Positions 12,101 to 19,727 of a stretch of DNA of 64,000 nt are shown here, in pieces. The translations under genes and the position numbers were made by a program. Source of the stretch: Amphiura filiformis (lineage: Eukaryota; Echinodermata; Ophiuroidea; Amphilepidida; Amphiuridae); the NCBI RefSeq assembly GCF_039555335.1, contig NW_027305510.1, positions 186,001 to 250,000 of the forward strand, read 5' to 3'. How positions within the stretch are numbered: the stretch's first letter is position 1; the number at the start of each line of letters is the position of its first letter. The notes beneath the pieces were generated by a model. That model saw only the letters and a program-made list of their open reading frames with translations, made no database searches and was not told the DNA's origin.

Positions 12101-13418
12101 CTCGGTAAGAAGTAGCAAGCGTAAAACGAGGAATCCTCGTAAGTCCGTGTTGGATATTCAAGAAGAGTTACTCACATGCGTTGCGTGTAATGAGAAGTTT
12201 GATAGCGAATCAGAATTGGAAGAACACGAGGTTGATTGTGGTGGTGAGATTTTGCATGAATGTCAAACATGCAACAAAACGTTCCGAACGGAGCGAGAAC
12301 TTGACAAGCACGCCAAAATCCACCCAGCAATTAAGAAGTACAAATGTCAACATTGTACGCAAAGATTCTCTTTGAAAAAAGACTGCATGCGACATGAGGC
12401 GACACATCCCACAGGACGACCGTTTAAGTGTGCGCATTGCGATATGAGATTTACTACATCAACAACGAAAAATCGACACGAAAAATCTCATGAAGATGAG
12501 TCATCTCCTGCAACGAGAAAAGACAGTGGAAGAGGGCGTGCGGGTAAAGTAAGCACAAATGAACAACTGCGAATGCTGAAGGAAACGGAGAATTCAGGGC
12601 CAGTCGAAGAAAGTTCCTTTTATGCAGATGATGCGGAGGTGTCCGGCAAGGAGGATGGAGAGGAGACGTCTGGCAATAAGGAAGATGGAGCAGGGACGTC
12701 TAGCGGTACAGACGACGGAGCGGTGGTGCCTAGCGACGAGGGAGAGAATGCCAAGAGATCAAACGAGAATGAAACTAATATTGATGGTGTTACACTTTTT
12801 GTTAGTGATGAAGGGTTAGTGAGTGTGAATCAGAACCCTGTTGTTACGCAGAGCCAGTCACCCACATATCAAGGCCCTAGTATAGAGCCCAGAGGTACAC
12901 CAGGCAGTGATACAGTAGGGACAACAGCAATGGCTATTACGAACCCTATTGATGGGACAGTGAAAATAGTAGCTATTGATTCCAGTGGCCAGATATCAAC
13001 AGCGCCCTCTTTGGGTCAGATTGTTGTGTCGCAAGCCGGGACGGAAACATCAACAACCCAATCAATAGAAATTCCTATAACAATTGCAAATGTCTCTGAA
13101 GTAGCTACCGCCTCTTACGCACAGCCTGTCACCCAAATATCTACTGCCTCTTATGCACAGCCTGCCACCCAAATATCTACCACAACTGCGATTATTACCA
13201 GTGAAAATATGCAACATGAAGATGAAAATGCTATTGTGGAGATTGCATTAGTAGAACCATCTGGAGAAATACGCACAGTGCCAATCGGAGAGGGCGCTGT
13301 TGGTACGCTCACTGCGAGTAGTATATTAGACGCGGCTAAGGAGGCGGGAATTGATATAACGGAAGAAGATGGAACTCCGGTAGTGGATGATGCACAATTG
13401 TATACAACATCACAATGA
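21..13418 (+). CDS. Poly-C2H2 zinc-finger protein, 3' part of a multi-exon gene
   Basis: Eight exons splice in phase into about 1,740 codons ending at the TGA at 13416-13418; the gene starts upstream of the window. I count ten C2H2 fingers in exons 1-7 and about 32 in exon 8. Linkers of HTGEKP type are frequent, which in this family marks DNA-binding finger arrays of nuclear transcription regulators. Exons 4-5 encode a Pro/Gln/Thr-rich spacer between finger blocks, and the last 300 residues are acidic then Ser/Thr/Gln-rich, as in activation domains. Joins were chosen because split codons and split fingers are restored exactly (exon 1/2 gives FKCQIC; exon 3/4 gives VELEDHVKYH). Exon 8 carries three clusters of single-base indels. 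No orthologue is recognised, so no symbol is given; the target sequence is unknown. Confidence 0.85.
128..513 (-). repeat. 21-bp minisatellite, type B (42-bp higher-order unit)
   Basis: Begins seven bases into intron 1. Monomers of about 21 bp built on ACACCCAAATGTATT alternate between a TCAGAAAT and a TTTGGAATGC junction, giving a 42-bp higher-order period. The long open frames through it exist only because 21 is a multiple of three. Confidence 0.85.
530..606 (+). mobile_element. tRNA-like SINE head (fragment)
   Basis: Contains an A-box-like TGGCCGAGCGG and a B-box-like GTTCGAGCC with tRNA spacing, but the arms do not fold as a clean tRNA and there is no body shared with the other SINEs here. 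Confidence 0.45.
607..1227. other. Intron 1, unique AT-rich sequence
   Basis: No exon, repeat or RNA gene recognised; ends in the polypyrimidine tract of exon 2. Confidence 0.5.
1228..1483 (+). CDS. Zinc-finger gene exon 2 (three fingers)
   Basis: Acceptor TTCCTGTCAG, donor GTAAGTAAT at 1484. Reads [21 protein letters not shown], a second finger starting WCSVCGRNF and a third starting MCQGCGKSF, then CPSGHER. The first base completes the Lys codon from exon 1; the exon ends in phase 0, matching exon 3. The third finger plus donor is repeated immediately downstream as a pseudo-exon. Confidence 0.85.
1391..1960 (+). repeat. Tandem decayed copies of exon 2's 3' end and donor
   Basis: Positions 1391-1531 (last finger of exon 2, donor, RT-like fragment) are repeated at 1532-1655 with a few substitutions and an intact open frame and GTAAGT donor. 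More decayed pieces follow at 1660-1690 and 1918-1960, where a GTGAGTAAT donor survives. The second copy has only a weak acceptor (ATTCAG at 1525-1530) whose phase does not fit, so I treat it as a pseudo-exon. Confidence 0.7.
2276..2545. mobile_element. Foldback MITE with two internal hairpins
   Basis: The first 25 bases (CATATCGTCACTGGGCGGGA...) are matched in reverse complement by the last 25. Inside lie two direct copies of an ~88-bp hairpin (2312-2398 and 2424-2510) whose arms pair an ACTTTTTGCCC-type end with its complement. Sits in intron 2. Superfamily not assigned; no clear target duplication. Confidence 0.6.
2596..2733 (+). CDS. Zinc-finger gene exon 3
   Basis: Acceptor ATTTATTTTACAG, donor GTAAGCAAAC at 2734. 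Encodes [20 protein letters not shown] then EKTH, one whole finger, and the start of the next ([17 protein letters not shown]), completed by exon 4 (DHVKYH). Phase 0 at both ends. Confidence 0.82.
2734..3185 (+). repeat. Decayed tandem copies of exon 3 (pseudo-exons)
   Basis: The CATCAGTGTGATTTGGCTTT block of exon 3 recurs at about 2851, 3001 and 3138 with progressive loss of frame and donor. The first two intervals are separated by the RT-like fragment at 2751-2782 and 2909-2942. Increasing divergence to the right suggests serial duplication followed by decay. Confidence 0.65.
3281..3400 (+). pseudogene. Pseudo-exon copy of exon 4's 5' part
   Basis: After TATTGTACAG at 3271-3280 the sequence matches the start of exon 4 ([13 protein letters not shown]) but hits TAA after 13 codons. 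The true exon 4 follows at 3469 behind an almost identical acceptor. Confidence 0.65.
3469..3706 (+). CDS. Zinc-finger gene exon 4 (end of finger and Pro/Gln/Thr linker)
   Basis: Acceptor TTTTGTACAG, donor GTAAGAC at 3707. The first residues DHVKYH supply the two histidines of the finger begun in exon 3. The rest is finger-free and rich in Pro, Gln and Thr ([17 protein letters not shown]), ending [12 protein letters not shown]. Ends in phase 1, matching exon 5. Confidence 0.78.
3798..3935 (-). mobile_element. 3' fragment of tRNA-derived SINE
   Basis: Matches the tail half of the SINE at 21523-21810 (shared AACTCTAATGGTGACCCGCA) but lacks the tRNA-like head. It interrupts two copies of the exon 4 end. 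Confidence 0.65.
3930..4145 (+). pseudogene. Pseudo-exon copies of exon 4's 3' and middle parts
   Basis: 3935-4011 repeats the [14 protein letters not shown] end and its GTAAGAC donor; 4012-4060 repeats the RT-like fragment; 4072-4143 is a diverged copy of the exon 4 middle (CAATGTGCACCT...). No usable acceptor precedes them. Confidence 0.6.
4143..5318 (+). repeat. Main 21-bp minisatellite array, type A
   Basis: Around 55 tandem monomers of ATTCCTAATACATTTGGGTGT type in intron 4, with local variants (ATTTCT, ATTCCTTATACATGG, TTTAGTTGT). Every monomer contains the inverted pair AATACA/TGTATT around TTTGGG. Heptapeptide frames such as GCIPNTF are by-products of the period. Confidence 0.92.
5319..5595. 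mobile_element. Foldback MITE inserted in the minisatellite
   Basis: Arms of about 110 bp (TGTACATCCATATCAAAA... and its complement) with a short centre. CATTTG stands directly outside both ends (5313-5318 and 5596-5601), consistent with a target duplication of a minisatellite monomer. Related sequence lies at 21930-22050. Confidence 0.7.
5596..5672 (+). repeat. 21-bp minisatellite continuing after the MITE
   Basis: Four monomers of the same family (TTTGGGTGTTTTCCTAATAT variant) running up to the splice acceptor of exon 5. Confidence 0.75.
5683..5999 (+). CDS. Zinc-finger gene exon 5 (linker with GQLPGHQ repeats)
   Basis: Acceptor TTTTATCTACAG, donor GTATGTAG at 6000. Phase 1 start matches exon 4; ends in phase 0. 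Finger-free and Gln/Pro/Gly-rich, with four tandem GQLPGHQ heptapeptides from a 21-bp coding repeat (about 5730-5812), and a basic end [11 protein letters not shown] that could act as a nuclear localisation signal. Probably a flexible spacer between finger blocks. Confidence 0.78.
6000..6991. other. Intron 5
   Basis: Scattered 21-bp minisatellite monomers at 6045-6105 and 6785-6960; the remainder (6110-6780) shows no gene or recognisable element apart from a short inverted pair near 6330-6450. Confidence 0.5.
6992..7151 (+). CDS. Zinc-finger gene exon 6 (two fingers)
   Basis: Acceptor CACTGTCTCAG, donor GTAAGTACC. Reads [23 protein letters not shown] and a second finger from TCQHCGKKF ending HERTHTG. 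Phase 0 start, phase 1 end inside the Gly of the HTGEKP linker. Confidence 0.88.
7400..7830 (+). repeat. Tandem decayed finger-exon ends in intron 6
   Basis: Four units of about 120-140 bp start with TCCCTGCTCCTTGGATNACT. Three contain AGCAGCAACTG-AGCTATAA followed by ACACACACAG and a GTATNTACAAAG donor-like site, resembling a decayed SSNLK...THTG exon end. No open frame. Confidence 0.55.
8005..8172 (+). CDS. Zinc-finger gene exon 7 (two fingers)
   Basis: Acceptor TCTATTTCACAG, donor GTAGGTGTT. Encodes [20 protein letters not shown] through RIHAKRH and a second finger [20 protein letters not shown] through RIHTG. Phase 1 at both ends, so it is symmetric and could be gained, lost or skipped without shifting frame. 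A minisatellite dimer abuts its acceptor. Confidence 0.88.
8203..8250 (+). repeat. RT-motif fragment (example copy)
   Basis: Reads [14 protein letters not shown], the conserved palm-domain motif of non-LTR retrotransposon RTs. Other copies lie at about 1499-1532, 1636-1653, 1892-1923, 2751-2782, 2909-2942, 3405-3460, 3722-3770, 4012-4060, 8836-8892, 8946-9000 and 9436-9485. No adjacent RT sequence is preserved. Confidence 0.75.
8800..9050 (+). repeat. Tandem copies of exon 7's end, donor and RT fragment
   Basis: GCTGYGTAATCATCTC-GGATACATACTG, the last bases of exon 7, recurs at about 8910-8937 and 9012-9038, with a shorter remnant at 8806-8820. Donor-like GTATRTG and an RT-like fragment follow the first two. 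The unit is about 110 bp. Confidence 0.65.
9053..9418 (+). mobile_element. tRNA-derived SINE
   Basis: tRNA-like head with A box (TTAGCTCAATCGATAAGGC) and B box (GGGTTCGAACCC), a body containing TTCCCCTGGACAAGGAACTT and GGGGAGCTGATCCTGG, and a tail GCGCACTATAAAT typical of LINE-tailed SINEs, ending in a T run. A second copy lies at 16067-16340. Confidence 0.8.
9566..13418 (+). CDS. Zinc-finger gene terminal exon (about 32 fingers and acidic tail)
   Basis: Acceptor CTCATTGCAG; stop TGA at 13416-13418. Fingers run almost without gap to about 12490. Some are variant: [20 protein letters not shown] ends in Cys instead of the last His, as does the finger near 12175-12240; a few have CxxxxC spacing (CQTPEC, CTEENC, CPEENC). 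A basic stretch (11930-12150; [20 protein letters not shown]) precedes the last four fingers and resembles an AT-hook GRPKK. After 12490 the chain is acidic, then Ser/Thr/Gln-rich with two near-identical YAQP-TQIST blocks. Single-base indels break the frame near 9745, 9764, 10372, 10404, 10430, 11795, 11814 and 11900, mostly at short homopolymers; finger spacing is restored when they are ignored. Confidence 0.85.
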
Positions 13419-13435
13419 TGAACTTTGCCAATGAG

Positions 13436-13588
13436 CTATTCTAGTTGAAATCAATACACCCCGTCTTTGTAGACATAACCTTAATATCCCATACAGGGGG
13501 TGTAGATTTCAAATGGAGTCACCCATTCAGGTTACCCCCATTAAGGTCATGTCTTCCATAGGGGCTGTGTGGATTTCAACTGGAATTG
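13436..13588. mobile_element. MITE with CTATTCCAGTTGAAATCC ends
   Basis: Ends pair imperfectly over about 25 bp; the centre contains CATAACCTTAAT and its inverse. Copies of the family are at 16370-16565, near 13755 (partial) and near 3190 (partial). It starts 18 bases after the stop codon, so it lies in the 3' UTR if that is transcribed. Confidence 0.6.
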
Positions 13589-13595
13589 CGCATTC

Positions 13596-13697
13596 CTAAT
13601 TCCTAATACATTTGGGTGTATTCCTGATACATTTGGGTGTATTCCCGATACATTTGGGTGTATTCCCGATACATTTGGGTGTATTCCTGATACAAAT
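13596..13697 (+). repeat. 21-bp minisatellite, type A (five monomers)
   Basis: CATTTGGGTGTATTCCYGATA variant, five monomers, downstream of the zinc-finger stop codon. Confidence 0.85.
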
Positions 13698-13794
13698 GGA
13701 TAATTTCCATGACTTTTCACAATTAAATACCTTATTATTAAACAGATTATGTTTGGACTATTCCAGTTGAAATCCATACAGGGTGTGAAATGCA

Positions 13795-13800
13795 AATAAA
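13795..13800 (+). promoter_or_regulatory. Candidate polyadenylation signal AATAAA
   Basis: First AATAAA after the stop codon (about 380 bases downstream). Position is reasonable for the zinc-finger transcript, but the motif is common by chance in AT-rich DNA. Confidence 0.3.
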
Positions 13801-13943
13801 ATTGGAACTCTGGATGACATGGGCACTTTCTTACAGAGCCTTCAATTGGTTAATTACATGATTTAATCATCCGAGTAGCCAATCAAATTGCATATAAAAT
13901 GGAGAATTTTGGTTCAATATGACTTCACTCTTAAATTTTGACC

Positions 13944-14105
13944 CAGGGTTCGATTTAGAGGGGTTTTACATGCACAAATGCATGTAACTTTGGCTCTGTG
14001 CATGTAGAATTTTGCCTGTGCATGCAAAATTTTGTGTTAATCAGCCCATTTTGAGGAAAAAACCAGAGTTGTGCATGTAAATTTTATTTTCTAAATCGAA
14101 CCCTG
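13944..14105. mobile_element. hAT-type MITE with 8-bp target duplication
   Basis: Perfect 16-bp terminal inverted repeats starting CAGGGTTCGATTTAGA, flanked on both sides by TTTTGACC (13936-13943 and 14106-14113). CAGGG ends and 8-bp duplications are the hAT signature. Too short to code; needs a transposase in trans. Confidence 0.9.
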
Positions 14106-14113
14106 TTTTGACC

Positions 14114-14870
14114 TCAATCAGTTTGGTTTCCCAGAATGCACCTGCAGGAATCTTTCTGAAAGTTGATACTAATATAATTTTACCAATTTGTGAAAAGCTA
14201 GTGACAAACAGTAAAATGTCAGAAATTGTATGGTATTACTTTAATTACAAAATGTGTTTACTCTAAAGTCCCATTCAGTGATCCCAGCGAAAGTGCAAAA
14301 AAAAAAAAAAATTAAATTGTTTATAAATTGCTTAAAAGTGAAGGATAAGTCATTCTAATTGTCATTTTGTATTTTTGAAATGAAGAATTTGGCAAAAAAC
14401 GAAGAAAACAGCAGTATTGACAAAGTTGAAGCCCCACTCAAATACAGCTAATTTATAAAATTACAGATTCATGTAATGCCTTATTTTGAGTTAAATACAT
14501 ACACAACGTGTACATTTATAACTTTTGGCTGAACCACTAGCAGGCTTTCTATGACAATGACAAAGGTACTAAAATCTGAATGTTGATGATTTTTACATCA
14601 GTATGAGCAAACCACTGAATGGGCCTTTATGACTTTGTTTAAATTCAATGATTTCAGATTTTTAAATACTTGTATATATAGCTGTAATTATGGAAATGAA
14701 ATGTGTTGCATATTCATGATATGTTTAAATATGTATGATGAATATTCATTATGATATCTTGTACATTATGATGGCTTTGGATTATGTAGTTCCAAATAGG
14801 TCAGGTTTCTCAATAAGCTGTCCATGGGCCAGATCCGCATACCAATGGTGGTTGGTTGGTTGGCTCTTGA
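14114..14870. other. Intergenic, nothing recognised
   Basis: AT-rich unique-looking sequence with an A run at 14300-14313; no exon or element seen. Confidence 0.5.
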
Positions 14871-14874
14871 AAAG

Positions 14875-15950
14875 CACTATACGGCCACGTGTTTTGAACT
14901 CGCCACCCTTAGCGTTACATCACAAATATTATGAATTTTTACACCAATCAAGTTTCAAATTAGAATATCTCCACAACTATCAACCCTAAACTAGCAAAAG
15001 TATACATTTTTGGAAAGCTGAAGGCAAAAGCAATTTAAATATACACATTTCAACTCACTGTACAGGGTGACCTTGAAGTTATACAGGGTGGAATAAAGAA
15101 AATCCAAATAAAAAATGGGTCATTTAATGCATTGCTTATTACTAACTTGCAGTTATAAACTGAAAGTAAACAACATTGATTTGGTTAGAGGTTAGGGGGA
15201 GCCTACTGACCCTGGAAGAAAAAAAATCACAGCTGTTTGGTAATCTCGGAATACAGGGTGTCCCAAAATATGTTCAAATTTTTTTACAATTCAACATATT
15301 TTGAACTGAAACATTTTACCCCTAACCCATACAAAAAAAGTAAGTGCATATTTAGATTCCTCATCAAATTTCCTCTCAGAAAATGTAAACTTTGACTATG
15401 ATAGGATAAGTAATTAAAAATTTACAGCAACTTTTAGATTTTGAAGACATCCGCATTGCTTACTACAGTGTTTAATATGAAAACGGGTAGTTTTGTACAT
15501 AAAAGTTTGCATTTTATAGACTAAACCAATCATAAAGAGTTAAAAATGATTAAAAACAATTAGCAGAATTAATAATCTTTCAAAAGAGCTCTTAACCATG
15601 TCTGTAGCCCATATGGATGCAAAGATATGATCAGTTGATTCAATGCACACACACAAAATCTTTATTTCCCATAGACTTTGCACATACCGCCACCGCCTCA
15701 TCCGCCACCGCCTCATCCACCACCTCGGTCATTCTGAACTCAAACAACTCTAACTCCACTATCTTAGCTGATAAACAATTCTCCTTTGGAGGTCTGTTAG
15801 GGCACTTATATAGCTACAAAATGACACCAAACACACTTCAATACCTTTTGTTTAAGCAGATATATAACAATTTGAACGAGTCTCGATTTGGAAAAGCGTA
15901 ACAACACCACCATTTTTGGGTGGTGAGTTCAAAACGCGTGGCCATACAGT
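14875..15950. mobile_element. 1.08-kb terminal-inverted-repeat element
   Basis: Ends share ACTRTAYGGCCACGYGTTTT and the following GAACTCRCCACCC in inverted orientation. The interior has no credible frame. CAGGGTG fragments at 15063, 15085 and 15254 suggest older insertions inside. Superfamily and target duplication unresolved. Confidence 0.5.
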
Positions 15951-16009
15951 AAACATAGTAGAACAAGGTGTATTTGGCCCTCAAACATGGATCTTTGAAA
16001 TGGTTAGGC

Positions 16010-16064
16010 GAATTTGGGTGTATTCCTAAGACATTTGGGTGTATTCCTAATATATTTGGGTGTA
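16010..16064 (+). repeat. 21-bp minisatellite, type A (three monomers)
   Basis: Three ATTTGGGTGTATTCCTAA monomers ending directly at the SINE head at 16067. Confidence 0.75.
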
Positions 16065-16066
16065 TT

Positions 16067-16340
16067 TTAGCAGTGAAATTAGCTCAATTGATAAGGCATT
16101 CAACTATGGTGCCAGAGATTGTGGGTTTGAACCCTGGCGGTAGTTTAGTATACGCTCTGGTTGAAAAATTGAGTTGGTTTGAAATTCCCCTGGACAAGGA
16201 ACTTACTGCTAGTTGTCTCATACATGTAGCCTGTACAAAACTTGGGGAGCTGATCCTGGCTGCGAAGGTCAATTGGGTGATTTCTTTTAAAGCTGGTTTG
16301 GCCGTCCATGGCCCGCAAGCAATTTATATTAAAGTGAGAA
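16067..16340 (+). mobile_element. tRNA-derived SINE, second copy
   Basis: Same head and body as 9053-9418 with more substitutions (B box GGGTTTGAACCC); the tail is replaced by other sequence. Confidence 0.75.
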
Positions 16341-16369
16341 CCCTTGAAGTAGGTAATGCACAGATTACA

Positions 16370-16565
16370 TTGGGCTATTCCAGTTGAAACCCATCACCCC
16401 CTATTGAAGACATGACCTTAATCTCCCATGCATTGAGTGTAGATTGCAAATGGAGTCTACCATTCAGTTTTAAATCCCATTTGAAATTCACACTCACTGT
16501 GTGGGAGATTTAATAAGGTCTTGTCTTCCATAGGTGGTGTATGGGTTTGAACTGGAACAGTCCAA
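16370..16565. mobile_element. MITE, CTATTCCAGTTGAAA family
   Basis: Ends TTGGGCTATTCCAGTTGAAA and its near complement at 16546-16565; whole element folds as one hairpin. Same family as 13436-13588. Confidence 0.65.
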
Positions 16566-16599
16566 TACATGGTGCTAATGGTATCGTGGTATGCTATTC

Positions 16600-16690
16600 A
16601 GGTAATTTGGATGTATTTCTAATACATAGTTGTATTCCTGATACATTTGGGTGTATCCGTAATATATTTGGGTGTATTCCTTTATACATC
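16600..16690 (+). repeat. 21-bp minisatellite, diverged type A
   Basis: Four degenerate monomers (GGATGTATTTCTAATACATA and relatives). Confidence 0.7.
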
Positions 16691-16783
16691 TGGGCGTGCA
16701 AAAGTTAGATAAACATACACATTCACACTAAGTTTCAAGTGCACAGTTCAAATACTTTAGAAAATCATTTTTTTCACTGACAG

Positions 16784-16837
16784 AGCTTCCCCTTGAAGAT
16801 GATGGATGACAAGGCACTCGGGTCAAACAAGAAAAAG
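16784..16837 (+). CDS. Possible orphan exon
   Basis: TTTTTTTCACTGACAG precedes an 18-codon open frame (SFPLKMMDDKALGSNKKK) followed by GTATAATAAT. Splice signals are plausible, but the zinc-finger frame has already ended and no partner exon is identified. The stretch could be an exon of another gene or chance. Confidence 0.25.
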
Positions 16838-16858
16838 GTATAATAATTGAACAGGTTG

Positions 16859-17027
16859 TAATATGTGTCATGATCAAGGGGAATGACTCGGATGTCACTA
16901 GTATTGTTTTTCAGATATTGGCAAAAACAGTGTTAAAATTCTTTTTTATATTGTTTTCAGCCACTGAAAAACCACTAATTGAAAATTGCCGACATGTGAC
17001 TCATTCCCCTTGATCATGTCACATATC
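16859..17027. mobile_element. Foldback element with 36-bp arms
   Basis: ATATGTGTCATGATCAAGGG and the following AATGACTC are repeated inverted at 16988-17027. Central part contains no frame. Family unassigned. Confidence 0.5.
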
Positions 17028-17600
17028 TGGCAACACTTGGGGATAATGAAAAATCAAAATGGACCTTTTCAAATCGAAAATTTCTGTAGACAGAGCTGTC
17101 GTTTGTCTATGGATGTCCCAGTTGATAATTCTGGGTCATCAACGCTAAAGCTACGATTTCTCCATGTTACAAAGTTTAAAATCCGTGTTACAAATTGGAC
17201 GATTCCGTGATTTTCCGTTTTCCACTATAAAGCACTGAAAAGTTAAAACAAACATATTTTAAAAGTGTATTTTGTCTTACCTCTTACTGTAGTATGGCCA
17301 GAATTTTGCATTGTAGACCTAGAATTAATGCTAGAATTGATTGTTTAATGATTGATTACTGCTAAATAATCACTTTTCTTTGTTTTATTTTGCAAATCAA
17401 CACAAAAGTTAGACATTTTATACAGTTTTTCATTATTGTGTGGCATTTTCAAATTTCCGTGAGCAAACCCTGAATTCTGTGAATTTTTCCGTATCGCGGA
17501 GAAATCGTGACTTTAATCAATGCTAACACAAACATAATTATTTAGCATGAAAACAAATCTGCATGAAAGACATAATCACCCATGGGGTATGTCTAGTGCA

Positions 17601-17762
17601 CAGGGTAGCGTTTTAAGGGGTCTTGGGGTCCAGGACTCCTTGATTTGGCAGGTCCCCGTGATTTGGACCCCTTAATTTTGTGCGTCTGTGTAGAATTAGA
17701 TGCCTAGACCCCTTTATTTGCCAATTTGGACCCCTGGCCTCGGCAGGTCACCGCTAACCCTG
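17601..17762. mobile_element. hAT-like MITE
   Basis: Ends CAGGGTAGCG and CGCTAACCCTG are inverted. The left flank CTAGTGCA resembles the right flank CTAGTAGTAGTGCA, which would be the same 8 bp with an internal TAGTAG expansion. Confidence 0.55.
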
Positions 17763-17873
17763 CTAGTAGTAGTGCACTTGATGTGGATGTTGCCCGGTGT
17801 GAATTTGTCCAAACCCAAAATGACGAACATTTGCACTTGTCTTTCCATCAATTTCATGTACTGCAAGGTCTTA

Positions 17874-18035
17874 GGCAGCCAGCCGTGTAGGGAGTGTTTT
17901 ACACACCCACATTTGTAAAATACACACCCAGTTTTTTGCCCACATGGCCTATACTTTTGTACACAAATCTTTAATTTACACACCCAGTTGTTTGAATTTA
18001 CACAACCAAACCTTCAAACCCTGCCTAAGACCCTG
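17874..18035. mobile_element. hAT-type MITE with 8-bp target duplication
   Basis: Ends CAAGGTCTTAGGCAG and CTGCCTAAGACCCTG (14 of 15 paired), flanked by ATGTACTG at 17866-17873 and 18036-18043. The interior repeats TTTACACACCCAGTT-like words. Confidence 0.88.
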
Positions 18036-18160
18036 ATGTACTGTCATATTGTGAAGTGCCAATAAGCGATGGTGTTAGTTCAATATATTAGGAAAATATA
18101 AATATTTCACTAAGTAAAGTGATTCATGACATTTCATGTCCGCCATTTTCACCCTATTCT

Positions 18161-18344
18161 CTACCTCCAGTCACCGACACTAACTTTGAAGTTCAGCGTG
18201 TTCTGTATTAGCTTAGCGTTATTTGGTGCGTGTACATACTTTCATGTGCGTGATCAAAGTGGCGCATATGTACACGCAAGAAACAACGCTAAGCCAACAC
18301 AGCACACGCTGAAATACAAAGCTAGTGCCACTGACTGGAAGTAG
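18161..18344. mobile_element. Foldback element with ~76-bp arms
   Basis: CTACCTCCAGTC at the left end pairs with GACTGGAAGTAG at the right end, and pairing continues through GCTTAGCGTT and GCGTGTACATA toward a short loop. No coding content. Confidence 0.65.
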
Positions 18345-18437
18345 TGATAGACTATAGCTTACGGTACTGAATAAAATACCGCACACTGCACCTGGCTTTC
18401 GGAATTGAAATGGTCTATTAGGCCTCTTGGCTTTGTA

Positions 18438-18827
18438 GTTTGGGTGTATTCCTAATGCATTTGGGTGTATTTCTAATACATTTGGGTGTTTTGCTAATGC
18501 ATTTGGGTGTATTTCTAATACATCTGGGTGTATTTCTAATACATTTGAGTGTATTTCTAATACATCTGGGTGTATTTCTAATACATTTGGGTGTATTTCT
18601 AATACATTTGGGTGTATTCAGGGTTCGATTTAACTGGTGTCGTGGAGCAGACAACCTGCTACACAAATTTCACCTTGTATAGCATTTTTTTACAATGTAA
18701 GCATATGCTAATATTATAAGAACATCGCCTAAATAAGGTTTTCGCTAAAATTTGCTACGTATACACAAACTTTTCAAAGTAAATTGAACCCTGGGTGTAT
18801 TTCTAATACATTTGGGTGTATTCCAAA
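18438..18827 (+). repeat. 21-bp minisatellite array, interrupted by a hAT MITE
   Basis: Monomers at 18438-18618 and 18794-18827 were one array before the insertion at 18619-18793. A type A array with TTTCTAATACATTTGGGTGT units. Confidence 0.85.
18619..18793. mobile_element. hAT MITE inside the minisatellite
   Basis: Ends CAGGGTTCGATTTA and TAAATTGAACCCTG (13 of 14 paired), same family as 13944-14105. Flanked by GGTGTATT at 18611-18618 and 18794-18801, which is minisatellite sequence, so the array predates the insertion. Confidence 0.9.
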
Positions 18828-19320
18828 TACACCAGGCACAAAAAGAAACTTCGTCAGTTATATTCATCCTTGCTGTTCAATAACTTGATAATTTTGGATT
18901 ATTCTGAAATATACATTTTGTTAATTGGACTTTTCTTTCTCATTTGACACCCTGTTCGTGAACATTGAGCAAGAATTGACCAAGATATGCGCCTCCAAAC
19001 TCTCAAACCCCAAAATGAAAAGTTGCAATTTTTACGATTCAATTGTGCCTGTTACACTGTGTTTATTGATTGGTGCTTGTGTGCAATACAACGATGCGTT
19101 CTCATTGAAAATCGTTGAAAATGCAACTTCTGATTTTGGGGTTTGATGCTTTGGAGGCGCATATCTTGGTCGATTCTTGTTCGCTTTTCACGAACAGGGT
19201 GTCAAATGAGAAAGCAAAGTCCAATTAACAAAATGTATATTTCAGAATAATCCAAAATTATCAAGTTATTGAACAGCAAGGATGAATATAACTGACAAGT
19301 TTCTTTTTGTGCCTGGTGTA
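18828..19320. mobile_element. 493-bp foldback element with ~190-bp arms
   Basis: TACACCAGGCACAAAAAGAA at the left is mirrored at the right end; arms stay paired to about 19015 and 19135 with small differences. TA stands at both outer ends, compatible with TA-targeting elements. It abuts the minisatellite. Confidence 0.75.
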
Positions 19321-19427
19321 TATAGTAAACACTGGTCATCATTTGAGTAGAGAATTCTTAGGTTTAGTCCAAGAAAATCTGCAATAGCTGCCTATAGACA
19401 TTTTAACTACTAATGCAGCTTAGTTTT

Positions 19428-19552
19428 CTGAGACATTTGGGTGCATTTCTGAGATATTTGGGTGTATTCCTAACACATTTGGGTGCATTTCTGAGACATT
19501 TGGGTGTATTTGTATTACATTTGGGTGCATTTCTGAGATATTTGGGTGTATT
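19428..19552 (+). repeat. 21-bp minisatellite, type B (first copy)
   Basis: GAGACATTTGGGTGCATTTC alternating with the TGTATTCC junction: the 42-bp higher-order unit of 128-513 in the opposite orientation. Confidence 0.85.
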
Positions 19553-19727
19553 ATATAGATATGACACATGGCTGGTGGCAGCTGTAACAGAGGACACAAT
19601 TTGTATTATACTTGATGTAATAATATACAGTTGTAAACAATAATGTATGTTTTTTTTTGGCAAATAAATGTGTTTTTTTTCCAACATCAATGATATCTTG
19701 GCATTCCATTTGGTCTAATTGTTGTTG

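Noticed and set aside
18161..18344. A microRNA precursor
   Set aside because: The hairpin is far longer and more perfectly paired than a typical precursor and sits among other foldback elements; small-RNA data would be needed.
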